64,000 nt of DNA from Megaustenia siamemsis (lineage: Eukaryota > Mollusca > Gastropoda > Stylommatophora > Ariophantidae), in contig JAVIAB010000049.1 in NCBI GenBank assembly GCA_032433765.1, positions 18,922,406-18,986,405 of the forward strand, written 5' to 3'. Below, piece by piece: positions 33,421 to 44,778 of the stretch. The notes under the pieces were generated by a model that had not been told where the DNA came from, searched no databases, and saw nothing but the letters and a program-made list of their open reading frames with translations. A program made the translations under genes and the position numbers. How positions within the stretch are numbered: the first letter of the stretch is position 1; the number at the start of each line of letters is the position of its first letter.

Positions 33421-33719
33421 AAATAAATGACAACAACAAAATTGGTGAATGTCTTCTCCTGCTGCATGTAACAAGCTTTCACTTTTGCCTTGAGGGACAA
33501 GGCAAAGAAATACACATACATGCATACAACTCCACTGAAGCTAATTGTGAGGAGAAATGAAAAATAATCAACAAAAAAAAAAACAACAACAACAACAACA
33601 GATATAGAAAGAAATAGAAACAAATTGAACTTCGATTTAAAAAAAAATTGAGCTGACATTTAAATTTGTTTGCCTTGACCTCGTTAGAAAGACCTCATTC
33701 TCTTGGTAAAATAATCCTT
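33421..33719. other. Intron, low-complexity (CAA)n near 33580
   Basis: Contains A-rich and CAACAACAACAACAAC runs at 33578-33600; nothing else is recognised. Confidence 0.6.
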
Positions 33720-34200
33720 CCAGAACTGAAGTGATCCAGAAAATTCTTATCTGGTTCTGTCTAATCAACGACATATGATGCAGGAGACAGAACATTGCTA
33801 TCTGGTTCTGTCTAATCAACAACGACATATGATGTAGGAGACAGAACATGTTATCTGGTTCTGTCAAATCAACAACAAACTGTGATGTAGGAGACAGAAC
33901 ATGTTATCTGGTTCTGTCTAATCAACAACCACCTGTAATGCAGGAGACAGAACATGTTATCTGGTTCTGTATAATCAACAACAACCTGTGATGTAGGAGA
34001 CAGAACATGTTATCCAGTTCTGTCAAATCAACAACAACCTGTAATGCAGGAGACAGAACATGTTATCTGGTTCTGTCTAATCAACAACAACCTGTGATGT
34101 ATGAAACAGAACATGTTATCTGGTTCTGTCCAATCATCAACAACCGATGATGCAGCACACAGAACACGTTATCCAGTTCTGTCCAATCATCAACGACCTT
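33720..34200 (+). repeat. ~51-53-bp minisatellite (~9 copies)
   Basis: The unit includes GGAGACAGAACATGTTATCT and GGTTCTGTCTAATCAACAAC. Its AGAAC...GTTCT ends pair (AGAACATGTTATCTGGTTCT), so each unit can fold. Confidence 0.9.
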
Positions 34201-34380
34201 TGGTGTTAAACCGGATCATAAAAGCCACAACTGAGGCAGAAGTTTTTACACAGCAACCACAACTTGGTAAGAACTTAGGACTTATCCGACCTGCTTCTCT
34301 TGGCAAAGATCTCGATGCTGGGAGAGAAAGATAAATGATCTTAAGCCGACCTCTTTTTCAACTCAGGCAGAGGCTGAAGA

Positions 34381-34717
34381 ATGTTTCTTTCGTGCCTGCT
34401 GTTGATGAATGACCGCCTGCTGTTGATGAATGACCGCCTGCTGTTGATGAATGACCGCCTGCTGTTGATGAATGACCGCCTGCTGTTGATGAATGACCGC
34501 CTGCTGTTGATGAGTGACCGCCTGCTGTTGATGAATGACCGCCTGCTGTTGATGAATGACCGCCTGCTGTTGATGAATGACCGTCTGCTGTTGATGAATG
34601 ACCGTCTGCTGTTGATGAATGACCGCCTGCTGTTGACGAATGACCGCCTGCTGTTGATGAATGACCGCCTGCTGTTGACGAATGACCGCCTGCTGTTGAT
34701 GAATGATCTGGAGGCTT
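34381..34717 (+). repeat. 21-bp minisatellite (~16 copies)
   Basis: The unit is CTGCTGTTGATGAATGACCG plus C. At 7 codons it stays open on both strands (LLLMNDR in +, HQQQAVI in -). There are no splice or start signals and no relation to the chitin-binding gene, so it is treated as a non-coding array. Confidence 0.9.
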
Positions 34718-35089
34718 AACAAGCCACCACTGTAGAGCATCGAGTGTTAGTGAAACAGGGAACAGTCAAATAGTTGCAGTGCTACTGTAAAGCTGGTAGC
34801 AGGAGCAAGTGGTGGGGTGTAATGTACACTCCTGGAGGCGATAACAACAGATAAGTTGTCATGTTTTCCGAATGCTGTAAACATATCTCTTCCTCTGAAA
34901 TGATTCTCTGATTATCGCATCAGAAATTTCCCTCTTTAATAAATATTCATTTATTACTATTTATCTCCCTTTCACAAAGCGACAATTTTTCGGGACATAA
35001 TGACGTCATGAATTGGATCACAAAAAATCCGGGACAAAGGGTCAGAACTGGGGCTGCCTCAGAAAAAATCATGATGTCTGGTCATCTTA
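34718..35089. other. Intron; SINE-1 3'-module relative at 34850-34975
   Basis: 34862-34960 (CCGAATGCTGTAAACATATC...TTTAATAAATATTCATTTAT) is similar to 2537-2625. The rest is unremarkable. Confidence 0.5.
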
Positions 35090-35800
35090 ATGAGCATTTA
35101 CAGCATTTTCAGCAGGCAGATTAGTTAAGGAAGATAGTGGTGCATACTTTATGACCACGAGTAGCATGACGATGGAGGGGATGGCAGTGACCACGGCATT
35201 CTTCTGATTAGTCACAAGACTACACCCACGCCTGTATAATAAGTGATTCGATGAGCATGATAAGGAAAGTGGAGGCGGGCTCTGTAAGCATGCAATGGTT
35301 AGAGTCATTGCAGAAGTCAAAAATACACGTACGGTCACTTTTGTTTTCGTCCATGGACATGCGGGAGTACGGGGAAAAGAAAGAGCGGATAGGTTGGCTA
35401 GCTGCGCTGTTGTTGAAGACGGTCAACCACTAGATCGGGCGGACATCATCAATACCCTCCGAGATGTGGGAAAAGCACAGGACTTCAACAACCATGAGTC
35501 CACGTCACTCCTTCGGATGAAAGAGATGGGAGTTAAGATGGGCACAGCCAGAAACAAGAAACTTAGTGGGCGTGTAAGAAGACTTATCAACCAACACAGA
35601 ACTGGAGTCGTCAGTCCCTGGACACAGCGAGACTTGCTGAGGAGGGAATCTGAGCACCTATGGACATGTTGGAAGTGCAATGATGATGACCTGTAAATAA
35701 CTCAATAACTCAATTTCAGTCTCACTAAAATGTATTGACATTTGAGGAGCCATTGAAACGTATTTACATTATAGCGTTTGTAAAAACAAAGTTATGTATG
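35090..35800 (+). pseudogene. LINE-F 3' fragment (RNase H)
   Basis: Frames show HACIISDSMSMIRKVEAGS (35230), VHGHAGVRGKERADRLAS (35350; catalytic Asp kept) and KLSGRVRRLINQHRTGVVSP (35560) to CNDDDL. Frameshifts lie near 35220 and 35330. The tail AACTCAATAACTCAATTTCA is followed by a further ~85 bp shared with 52198-52285. Confidence 0.85.
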
Positions 35801-35945
35801 CATATAGTAATTATGTATGTATTGAGTAATAACTCAATAACCCAAAATTTGTCCATTTATCATTTGTTTATTTATCATTTGTACATTTCTCAATTAAAAA
35901 AAAAATATTTTAATATAATTTATGACCTAGACCTTTTTTTTTTAG

Positions 35946-36017
35946 TTCCACAGGTCCACACATTTCCACCCACAACAAAGTTGGACGTTACAACCACCGC
36001 CTACACAGTATCAACAG
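35946..36017 (+). CDS. Linker exon, Thr/Pro-rich
   Basis: The acceptor is a T9 tract plus AG at 35945. The donor GTTGAA at 36018 is weak. Phase is 1 to 1 (72 nt). It encodes VPQVHTFPPTTKLDVTTTAY then TVSTG, a threonine/proline-rich spacer typical of O-glycosylated linkers between chitin-binding modules. It sits between modules B2 and A2, keeps the phase and has no stop, which is why it is called despite the poor donor. Confidence 0.65.
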
Positions 36018-36164
36018 GTTGAATATGTGTCATCGCCTGTCCTTCTCTATTATACGCATGTTCACGGCAATAAATTAATATCAGTATCATTTGAATCAAT
36101 ACAGATTAATTCTTCATGATTCTTTTCATTGTTATTATAATCATCGTTACAATTATTTCTTCAC

Positions 36165-36205
<41 letters not shown>

Positions 36206-36261
36206 GACACGCCTTCTGCTTGTTCATGCCCTCTTACGATTGCGTCTTCTTCTTCTACCTT
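36018..36261. other. Intron with (ATA)n microsatellite
   Basis: 36166-36205 is about 13 ATA/TAA units. No gene is seen. Confidence 0.8.
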
Positions 36262-36720
36262 TCAGCTCCCTGTGGAGCATAGGTCTTCAACAAACACTTT
36301 CCAAGTCGTTCTGTTTCTTGCCATTCTTTTAAGATCATTCCATGTCTTCCCCATCATCTTCATCTCTGCTTCTATCTGTCTTCTCCAAGAATTCCTTTGT
36401 CTTCCTCTTTGTCTTTTCCTCTGGGGATTCCAAAAAAGGGCCTGTTGTGTAATACTCTCAGTTGGCTTCCGCAGTGTGTGTCCTATCCATCGCCATCGTC
36501 TTCGCTGTATCTCTTTATCCACTGGTATTTGACTTGTACATTTCCATAATTCAATGTTAGTGATTTTGTCCTGCCATTTCCATCCTTTCATTCTGCGTAA
36601 GCATCCATTAATAAAAGTCTGTATCTTCATGATTGTCATTTTTGTTGTTCTCCATGTTTCTCAGCCACATAATATTACTGACTTAACATTACTATTCATC
36701 TACATCTCACGCTTGCGTGC
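36262..36720 (-). mobile_element. LINE-H 3' fragment
   Basis: The minus-strand frame reads MKIQTFINGCLRRM, RWRWIGHTLRKPTESITQQA, RKRQRGRQRNSWRRQIEAEM and LKRMARNRTTWK. This is the C-terminus of a CR1/RTE-like RT, distinct from LINE-E but with the same motif order. Confidence 0.8.
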
Positions 36721-36825
36721 CATTGCATAAAAATGAAGCATATTTTCAACAGCATTAACCAGAGACTAAATCCACTGTCCTCAAGCCCTGGCCATTTCAA
36801 TCTAACTGAGCATATTAAGGAAGGA

Positions 36826-37078
36826 GCCTTGATAGCTCAGTGGTTAGTGAACTGAACTACAAAGGACAAGGGGTAGGGTTCGATCCCAACCGACGGCTTC
36901 CGGGTTCAGTCAGCCTTAAATGGGTAACGGATTTTTTTTTGCTGGGAAAATAAAGCGGCACGGGCGTAATACCGACCACATTACCCCAAAACTCATGTGC
37001 TGAAGGACTGTAAAATTTATGGTCACTAACACCATATTCCCTATACGCCACTTGGCGTGACGGGGCACTTTATTTTTT
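36826..37078 (+). mobile_element. SINE-3
   Basis: Head TTGATAGCTCAGTGGTTAGT (box A), GGTAGGGTTCGATCCC (box B) and body ACCGACCACATTACCCCAAA; it ends CGCCACTTGGCGTGACGGGG, then CACTTTATTTTTTTTT. Confidence 0.9.
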
Positions 37079-37129
37079 TTTAATATTTAGGAAGCATGAA
37101 GTCTGTGTACAAGTTTTTGTCATAGGTAC

Positions 37130-37990
37130 ATCTATGTAACAAAGGTGAGATGGTAGATGTACAACAGAGGTGACACAAGGTTAGATGTACAACTGAGGTG
37201 AGATGTGGATGTAGAACAGAGTTGAGACGGTAGATGCACAACAGAGGCGAGATGGTAGATGTAGAACAGAGGTGAGACGGTAGATGTACAACAGAGGTGA
37301 CACGATAGATGTACAACTGAGGTGAGATGTGGATGTAGAACAGAGGTAAGACGGTAGATGCACAACAGAGGTGAGATGGTAGATGTAGAACAGAGGTGTG
37401 ATGGTAGATGTACAACTGAGGTGAGATGGTAGATGTACAACAGAGGTGAGATGGTAAATGTACAACAGAGGTGAGATGCAGAATAGCTCAGGCAAAAGCA
37501 GCTTTCCAAAAAAAATGAGGAAGATACTGTACAATCCATTTTTGGCAATAGAAACAAGAAAAAGAGTTCTTAAATGTTATGTGGACCCAGTCTCAACATA
37601 TGGATGTGAATCATGGACAATAGGATACCAGACAAGAAAATCGCTGAAGACTGTAGAAATGTGGTTTTATAGAAGAATGTTGAGAATACCATGGACAGCT
37701 AAGAAGAGTAATGAAAAATGTTCTGAGAGTGGCCAAAGCAAAACGAGAGCTAATATCTAAAATTAGGAAGGAACAGTCATCGTTTTCTGGTCACGTTATG
37801 TTGAAGGGAACAGCTGGTAAAATTGAGGGACGAAGTGATAGAGGAAAACAAAGAGAAAAGGTACCAGACAGCTTAAGAGAATGGCTTGGCAGAAGGTCAG
37901 CAACAGAAATGATAAATAACTGTCGATATCGAAAGTTGTAAAGAGACATGTTCACCGACGACAGCAGGCATGGCACTCGATGATAATGAA
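37130..37990 (+). mobile_element. LINE-B with 25-bp array at its 5' end
   Basis: 37130-37475 holds about 14 units of GGTAGATGTACAACAGAGGT plus GAGAT, with variants such as GTGGATGTAGAACAGAG. The array passes without a break into GCAGAATAGCTCAGGCAAAA (RIAQAKAAFQ), then KCYVDPVSTYGCESW, MWFYRRMLRIPWTAKKSNE, a frameshift near 37715, GHVMLKG and PDSLREWLGRRSATE. It ends GATGATAATG at 37990. The array occupies the DGR-TTE position of the RT frame. Confidence 0.9.
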
Positions 37991-38004
37991 TTATATGACC
38001 TTCA

Positions 38005-39275
38005 TTGTCAAAAGTCTGGACAAACTGTCTTCCTTGTGTTTGTCCCCATCATCAAAAGTCTGGACAAACTGTCTTCCTTGTGTTTGTCCCCATCATCAAA
38101 AGTCTAGACAAACCGTCTTCCTTGTGTTTGTCCCCATCATTAAAAGTCTGAACAAACTGTCTTCCTTGTGTTTGTCCCCATCATCAAAAGTCTAGACAAA
38201 ATGTCTTCCTTGTGTTTGTCCCCATCATCAAAAGTCTGAACAAACTGTCTTCCTTGTGTTTGTCCCCATCATCAAAAGTCTAGACAAACTGTCTTCCTTG
38301 TGTTTGTCCCCATCATCAAAAGTCTAGACAAAATGTTTTCCTTGTGTTTGTCCCCATCATCAAAAGTCTAGACAAACTGTCTTCCTTGTGTTTGTCCCCA
38401 TCATCAAAAGTCTGGACAAACTGTCTTCCTTGTGTTTGTCCCCATCATCAAAAGTCTAGACAAACTGTCTTCCTTGTGTTTGTCCCCATCATCAAAAGTT
38501 TAGACAAACTGTCTTCCTTGTGTTTGTCCCTTATCATCAAAAGTCTAGACAAACTGTCTTCCTTGTGTTTGTCCCCATCATTAAAAGTCTAGACAAACTG
38601 TCTTCCTTGTGTTTGTCCCCATCATCAAAAGTCTAGACAAACTGTCTTCCTTGTGTTTGTCCCCATCATCAAAAGTCTAGACAAACTGTCTTCCTTGTGT
38701 TTGTCCCCATCATCAAAAGTCTAGACAAACTGTCTTCCTTGTGTTTGTCCCCATCATCAAAAGTCTAGACAAAATGTCTTCCTTGTGTTTGTCCCCATCA
38801 TCAAAAGTCTAGACAAAATGTCTTCCTTGTGTTTGTCCCCATCATCAAAAGTCTAGACAAACTGTCTTCCTTGTGTTTGTCCCCATCATCAAAAATCTAG
38901 ACAAACTGTCTTCTTTGTGTTTGTCCCCATCATCAAAAGTCTAGACAAACTGTCTTCCTTGTGTTTGTCCCCATCATCAAAAGTCTAGACAAACTGTCTT
39001 CCTTGTGTTTGTCCCCATCATCAAAAGTCTAGACAAACTGTCTTCCTTGTGTTTGTCCCCATCATCAAAAGTCTAGACAAAATGTCTTCCTTGTGTTTGT
39101 CCCCATCATCAAAAGTCTAGACAAAATGTCTTCCTTGTGTTTGTCCCCATCATCAAAAGTCTAGACAAACTGTCTTCCTTGTGTTTGTCCCCATCATCAA
39201 AAGTCTAGACAAACTGTCTTCCTTGTGTTTGTCCCCATCATCAAAAGTCTAGACAAACTGTCTTCCTTGTGTTGG
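38005..39275 (+). repeat. 44-bp minisatellite (~29 copies), unrelated to the palindrome satellite
   Basis: The unit includes AAAAGTCTAGACAAACTGTC and TTCCTTGTGTTTGTCCCCAT. Very homogeneous; most change is AAACTGTC/AAAATGTC. The TCTAGA and AGTCTAGAC dyad recurs in every later unit. Confidence 0.95.
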
Positions 39276-39429
39276 TCACCATGAACCTGGGCTGTGAAGA
39301 CCAATGAGCTTACCTGAAATGTGTTGCCTAGACCAAACAATTATAGTGATATTATTTCTACCTTACTTTGCATCAGCTTTTCAATAGCCCTGTGTGATTA
39401 TGTATTTATCCTTGATTTAATGCATATCA

Positions 39430-40200
39430 TTATCATGTGCCATATCGATTGGTGTAGGCGATCATGTCCTTCCACAATTCTCTATCCACAGTGCATCGTA
39501 TCAATTCTGTTTTTGACTGTTTTCTGTATTAAGACACAAAGCTATCAAGTATCTTCTTTCTTTGTCGTCCGCGATCTCTCTTTCCCTCTATTTTGCAGGT
39601 GTTACCAAATTTTCCAATTTTATTCTTCTCATGATGTGCCTGATAAATGTTGATTGTTTCTTTCTGATGTTTTTTAGGAGCTCCCTATTTTTGTTGGCCC
39701 CCTTAAGGATGTCCTCTTTGGTCTTTTTATCTGTCCAGGGAACTTTCAGCATACTTCTGAGCATTTGTAATTTAATTTGTATAATTTCATTTATAATTGT
39801 GTTAGTAGTTCTCTTTTCATATTTAGCTGTTTTAAAACTTCATTGTTTGTTTTCTTTTCTTTCCATCCAGTTCTACCTATTTTTCTATAAATCCACATTT
39901 CAAAGGCTTCAATTCTCTGTTCTGTTTTCTTGTGTAATGTCCATGTTTCTGCACTATACAGGAATATTGAGAAGATGTAAAATTTTGCTATTCTTAGTTT
40001 TAACCCTGGTGTTATTTGTTTTGATGTTAATATATTTTTCATGGCGTTAAAATTACTTTTTGCCATATCTATTCTTTTGTTTATTTCAGTTGTACATTTT
40101 CAATCACTGATTATAGTATTTCCCAGGTAGTTTAGCTATGAACTGTCTCCAGATGCATTCCTTCAACTTTGATATTTAATTGTAGGTCTTGAGATTCCAT
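39430..40200 (-). mobile_element. LINE-A 3' end joined to LINE-C fragment (both antisense)
   Basis: 39430-39765 is antisense LINE-A (tail CATATCATTATCATGTGCCA at 39420; KREL and VPWTDKK near 39670-39740). 39770-40200 is antisense LINE-C (LYSAETWTLHKKTEQRIEAF at about 39940; MAKSNFNAMKNILTSKQ at about 40050; SQDLQLNIKVEGMHLETV at about 40170). The LINE-C part ends about 35 bp before exon A2. Confidence 0.8.
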
Positions 40201-40234
40201 TAATTTATGAAAAATAAATATATCTATTTGACAG

Positions 40235-40447
40235 ACAGCTTGAAAGTGACATGTCAACTCAACCCAGGATATGTCCAGCTGAAGTCCAACAACTGTGCTC
40301 AGTTTTACAATTGTTCCCGCCCTCGCAGCCCATTGGGTGACTTTGTTGACGAGTGTCCAATAGGAACATTGTTTAATATGGCGACAAATCAGTGTCATCC
40401 TTACATTGAGGTCATGTGTCAAGGGCGGTACGAACCTAAACAAGTTT
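40235..40447 (+). CDS. Exon A2: CBM14/peritrophin-A module
   Basis: The acceptor is TATTTGACAG (ends 40234) and the donor GTAAGC at 40448, phase 1 to 1 (213 nt). It encodes VTCQLN, NCAQFYNC (C-x5-C), ECPIGTLFNMATNQC (C-x12-C) and EVMC, the full six-cysteine CBM14 signature. The aromatic FY and Y residues expected in the chitin-binding face are present. An array starts about 20 bp after its donor. Confidence 0.93.
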
Positions 40448-40466
40448 GTAAGCTATTGGTTGAATG

Positions 40467-41170
40467 GTTGGAAATTCATTGATTCTTGTCATGAACTGTC
40501 TTTTAGTTGGAAATTCATTTATTCTTCCCATGAAATATCTTTTAGTTGAAAATTCATTGATTCTTCCCATGAAATATCTTTTAGTTGGAGCACATTAATT
40601 CTTCCCATGAAATATCTTTTAGTTGGAGCACATTAATTCTTCCCATGAAATATCTTTTAGTTGGAAATTCATTTATTCTTCCCATGAAATATCTTTTAGT
40701 TGGAAATTCATTGATTCTTCCTATGAAATATCTTTTAGTTGGAAATTCATTAATTCTTCCCATGAAATATCTTTTAGTTGCAAATTCATTTATTCTTCCC
40801 ATGAAATATCTTTTAGTTGGAAATTCATTAATTCTTCCCATGAAATATCTTTTAGTTGCAAATTCATTTATTCTTCCCATGAAATATCTTTTAATTGCAA
40901 ATTCATTGATTCTTCCCATGAAATATCTTTTAGTTGCAAATTCATTGATTCTTCCCATGAAATATCTTTTAGTTGCAAATTCATTAATTCTTCCCATGAA
41001 ATATCTTTTAGTTGCAAATTCATTAATTCTTCCCATGAAATATCTTTTAGTTGCATATTCATTAATTCTTCCCATGAAATATCTTTTAGTTGCAAATTCA
41101 TTAATTCTTCCCATGAAATAAATATCTTTTAGTTGCAAATTCATTAATTCTTCCAATGAAATATATATAT
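40467..41170 (+). repeat. 38/39-bp minisatellite (~17 copies)
   Basis: The unit includes ATTCTTCCCATGAAATATCT and TTTAGTTGSAAATTCATTA. Decayed half-units (CATGAGATCTT, TTCATTC) continue to about 41450. Confidence 0.93.
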
Positions 41171-41479
41171 TAGTTGGAGCTCATTTATGCTTCCCATGAA
41201 ATATCTTTTGATTGCAAATTATTCATTCTTATCATTGGATCTACTGACTCGAGCTCATTCATTCATCTTATTAAATGTCTTGTGGTTAGGACTAATTCAC
41301 TCTTCTCATGAGATCTTTATTAGTTGAAACCCGTTCATTCCTCACATGAGATCTTCGTTGAGACTCATTCATTCATTTGTATTTTTAAAAATCTATTCAT
41401 TCTTTATAAAAGATTGATTAGTTTGAGCTCATTCATTATTTTTATTTTCATGGAATATTTATTTCCTCAGTGAAACATG
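41171..41479. other. Intron with decayed array remnants
   Basis: CTCATTCATT-type degenerate copies of the preceding unit; nothing else is seen. Confidence 0.6.
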
Positions 41480-41999
41480 AGGTGAAAGTTGAGAAAGCGA
41501 AGTGCAGCATGGCACCAACAACAAGTCCCTGAAAACTGGCAACAGGCAATCATCATACCAATATGGAAAAAGAAAGGTAGCAAAAGAGACTGCAATCAAT
41601 ATAGAGGTATATCTCTTCTCAGCCATGTAGGAAAGCTATACGCCAAAATCTTGGAAAAAAGGCTGAGACCAATAATAGAACTACAGTTAAGCGATTCTCA
41701 AATGGGGTTCCCAAAAAACAGAGGATGTACCGACGCACTATTCACACTAAAACAGCTTGCAGAAAAAACGACAGAACACAATCAAAACTTATACATAGCC
41801 TTCATTGACCAGGAAAAAGCATTCGACAGAGTAAACAGAGAACAACTGTGGGAGATACTAACAACATACGGAGTAAGCCAACATCTAGCCAACCTTATTA
41901 AAAGTCTCTAATTCAACAGCAGCTGCAGGGTCAGAACAGCAGCAGGCTACACAGACCACTTCGAAGTTAGATCAGGTGTAAGACAGGGGTGCGTACTAT

Positions 42000-42020
42000 C
42001 CCCCCCCCCCCCCCCCCCCC
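42000..42020 (+). repeat. Poly-C run (21 bp) inside the RT SP-x-LF motif
   Basis: TATC followed by C20 replaces the short C run expected in the VLSPLLF codons. It is a homopolymer expansion in place, or possibly a sequencing or assembly error. Confidence 0.85.
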
Positions 42021-42544
42021 ACTACTGTTTATTACATACATTGACTATATATGCAAGCTAGCTAACCCATCAGAGACAGAGGAGATCAACGAGCTTTTAT
42101 TTGCAGACGACCAGGCACTAATACATGAAACAATAGAAGACCTACTAGAACACTTAAACAAACTCAACATCTCAGGCACAAAATACAACATGAAAATCAA
42201 CATCAACAAACAGAAGTCATGAATGTCGCCAAAAATAAACAGAACATTAACATAACTATAGAAGGCAGACACTAAAACAAGTAGAGGAATTCAAATACCT
42301 AAGAAGTCTAATGACAAACGATAATTCTCTAACAGCAGAGATAGAATCAAGATGCAACAAAGCTTGTCAAATCACTGGACAGTTATCACCACTATTGTCC
42401 AAAAAGGAAATAACTCTGGAGGCAAAACGAGCACTCTACAATACAATCTTCATTCCAACGTTGTGCTACCAATGCCAGACCTGGACCCTAGATGCAAGAA
42501 CAGTAAGAAAAATAACCTCTACAGAGATGAAATGTGTTAGACGA

Positions 42545-42934
42545 GTTATTGAGTTATTGTGTTATTTACGGGTCATCATCATTGCACTCCGAACATGCCC
42601 ATAGTTGCTCAGATCCCCTCCTCAGCAATTCCCTCAGTGTCCAGCGACTGACGACTCCAGTTCTATGTTGGTTGATAAGTCTTCTTACGCGCCCATTACG
42701 TTTCTCATTTCTGGCTGTGCCCATCTTAACTCCCATCTCTATCATCTGAAGAAGTGACGTGGATCTGAGTTTGTCGAAGTCCTGTGCTCTTCCCACATCT
42801 TGGAGGGCATTGATGATGTCCGCCCTATCTAGTGGTTGCCCGTCCTCAACGACAGCGCAGCTAGCCAACCTGTCCACTCTTTTATTTCCCCGTACTCCCG
42901 CATGTCCAGGGACATAGACAAAGGTGAGAGAAAG
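42545..42934 (-). mobile_element. LINE-F, 390-bp insertion with 11-bp TSD
   Basis: GTGTTAGACGA at 42534-42544 is repeated at 42935-42945. The minus strand reads YVPGHAGVRGNKRVDRLASC, RVRRLINQHRTGVVSRWTLR and CSECNDDDP, then the AATAACACAATAACTCAATA tail. 5'-truncated within RNase H; no stop in the retained frame. Confidence 0.93.
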
Positions 42935-43239
42935 GTGTTAGACGAATGACAGGAAACAGTCTGAGAGATAAGATCAGAAATGAAGAACTGAGAAATTCTA
43001 GGAATAGCCCCCGCCATAGAATATATAAGGAAACAACAGATAAAATGGTTTGGCCACGTGACAAGGCATAAAGAACAAAACACAACGAGCCTTCAACAAA
43101 CGTTGTGAGAACACCAGACCCAAGGGTCTACCACGAAAAAGATGGGTCGATTGAATATTAGAAGCACTAGGAAACATAAAAGCAGCAGATACGAACAGAA
43201 GAGCAAAAGACCGCAAATTATATCTCCCCTCGACGCTGA

Positions 43240-44565
43240 AAGGCAGATGAGGAAGGAAAGAAGAAGAATAAGTATAGAGAGAAATAAGATAGAGGACAAG
43301 AAAAAGATGAGGTAGAGGACAAGAGAGAGATGGGATAGAGGACAAGATAGAGATGAGATAGAGGACAAGAGAGAGATGAGATAGAGGACAACAGAGAGGT
43401 GAGATAGAGGACAAGAGAGAGGTGAGATAGGGGTGAGATAGAGCACAACATAGAGATGAGATAGAAGACAAGAGAGAGATGAAATAGAGGACAAGAGAGA
43501 GATGAGACAGAGGTCAAGAGAGAGGTGAGATAGAGGACAAGATAGAGATGAGATAGAGGACAACAGAGAGATGAAATAGAGGACAAGAGACAGATGAGAT
43601 AGAGGACAAGAGAGAGGTGAGATAGAGGACAAGAGAGAGGTGAGATAGAGGACAACAGAGAGATGTGATGAGGACAAGGGAGAGATGAGATATAGGACAA
43701 CAGAGAGATGAGATAGAGGACAACAGAGAGATGAGATAGAGGACAACAGAGAGATGAGATAGAGAGAGCACAACAGAGAGATGAGATAGAGGACAACAGA
43801 GAGATGAGATAGAGACAGCACAACAGAGAGATGAGATAGAGCACAACAGAAAGATGAGATAAAGAACAACAGAGAGATGAGATAGAGAACAACAGAGATA
43901 AGATAGAGAACAACAGAGAGATGAGATAGAGAACAACAGAGAGATGAGATAAATAACAACAAAGAGATGAGATAGAGGACAACAGAGAGATGAGATATAG
44001 AACAACAGAGAGATAAGGTAAAGAACAACAGAGAGATGAGATAGAGAACAACAGAGAGATGAGATAAAGAACAACAGAGAGATGAGATAAAGAACAATAG
44101 AGAGATGAGATAGAGATCAACAGAGAGATAAGATGAAGAACAACAGAGAGATGAGATAAAGAACAAAAGATAGATGAGATGGAGAACAACATAGAGATGA
44201 GATTAGAAAAACAGAGAGATGAGATAAAGAACAACAGAGAGATGAGATAAAGAACAACAGAGAGATGAGATAAAGAACAATAGAGAGATGAGATAGAGAT
44301 CAACAGAGAGATAAGATGAAGAACAACAGAGAGATGAGATAAAGAACAAAAGATAGATGAGATGGAGAACAACAGAGAGATAAGATAAAGAACAACAGAG
44401 AGATGAGATAAAGAACAACAGAGAGATGAGATAAAGAACAACAGAGAGATGAGATAGAGAACAACAGAGAGATGAGATAGAGAACAACAGAGAGATGAGA
44501 TATAGAACAATAGAGAGATGAGATAGAGAACAACAGAGAGATGAGATATAGAACAGTGAGATAAG
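43240..44565 (-). repeat. 23-bp minisatellite (~57 copies)
   Basis: The unit is AGAGATGAGATAGAGRACAA plus CAG on +. It begins at the A/G-rich end of LINE-D (GAAAGAAGAAGAATAAG). With 23 bp and no stops on the minus strand, it yields overlapping SSLCC-SLSHLSVVLYL chance frames. Left units (GACAAGAGAGAGG) differ from right units (AACAACAGAGAGATG). Confidence 0.93.
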
Positions 44566-44778
44566 ATAATAGAAAATTTAACATTGTAGTGTAGAAGATA
44601 ATCAACAACAAATCAGTCAGTGCATGGATCACATTTGGCAGGTAATGGTGAAAAAAGTGTTCATTAAATGTTTCCAAAATCTCTCAACTCTACTCATTTC
44701 TTGCTCTAATGTTTTAATATTTTTTTCCAGTAAAATTAAACAGTCAATTAATAATAATGACAATAATTGACGTGGCAG

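Larger units (their letters stand above)
41480..43225 (+). mobile_element. LINE-D RT, palm to C-terminus, interrupted by LINE-F
   Basis: The RT motifs are PENWQQAIIIPIWKKKG, YRGISLLSHVGKLYAKILEK, QMGFPKNRGCTDALFTLKQL, YIAFIDQEKAFDRVNREQLW, RSGVRQGCVLSP and LLFADDQALI (FADD catalytic box at about 42097), then the ALYNTIFIPTLCYQCQTW segment at 42433. It stops at TAA 41909 and TGA 42220, and is interrupted at 42545-42934. It resumes with RMTGNSLRDKIRNEELRN and ends near the CCCCTCGACGCTGAAAGGC block. The single-copy 39-bp and 52-bp array precursors are both seen here (42248-42286 and 42433-42484). Confidence 0.9.

Noticed and set aside
34363..34740. Gln-rich (HQQQAVI)n frame and its antisense (LLLMNDR)n
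   Set aside because: 21-bp array with no splice or start context; both strands open because the unit is 7 codons.
36826..36900. Genuine tRNA gene at SINE-3 heads (boxes A and B present)
   Set aside because: No acceptor-stem closure visible, repeated in five mobile copies with a common 180-bp body and tail.
43093..44510. Minus-strand frames of 186-430 codons (SLSHLSVVLYLISLL)
   Set aside because: 23-bp array; hydrophobic look is a by-product of GAGATGAGATA repeats, not a membrane protein.
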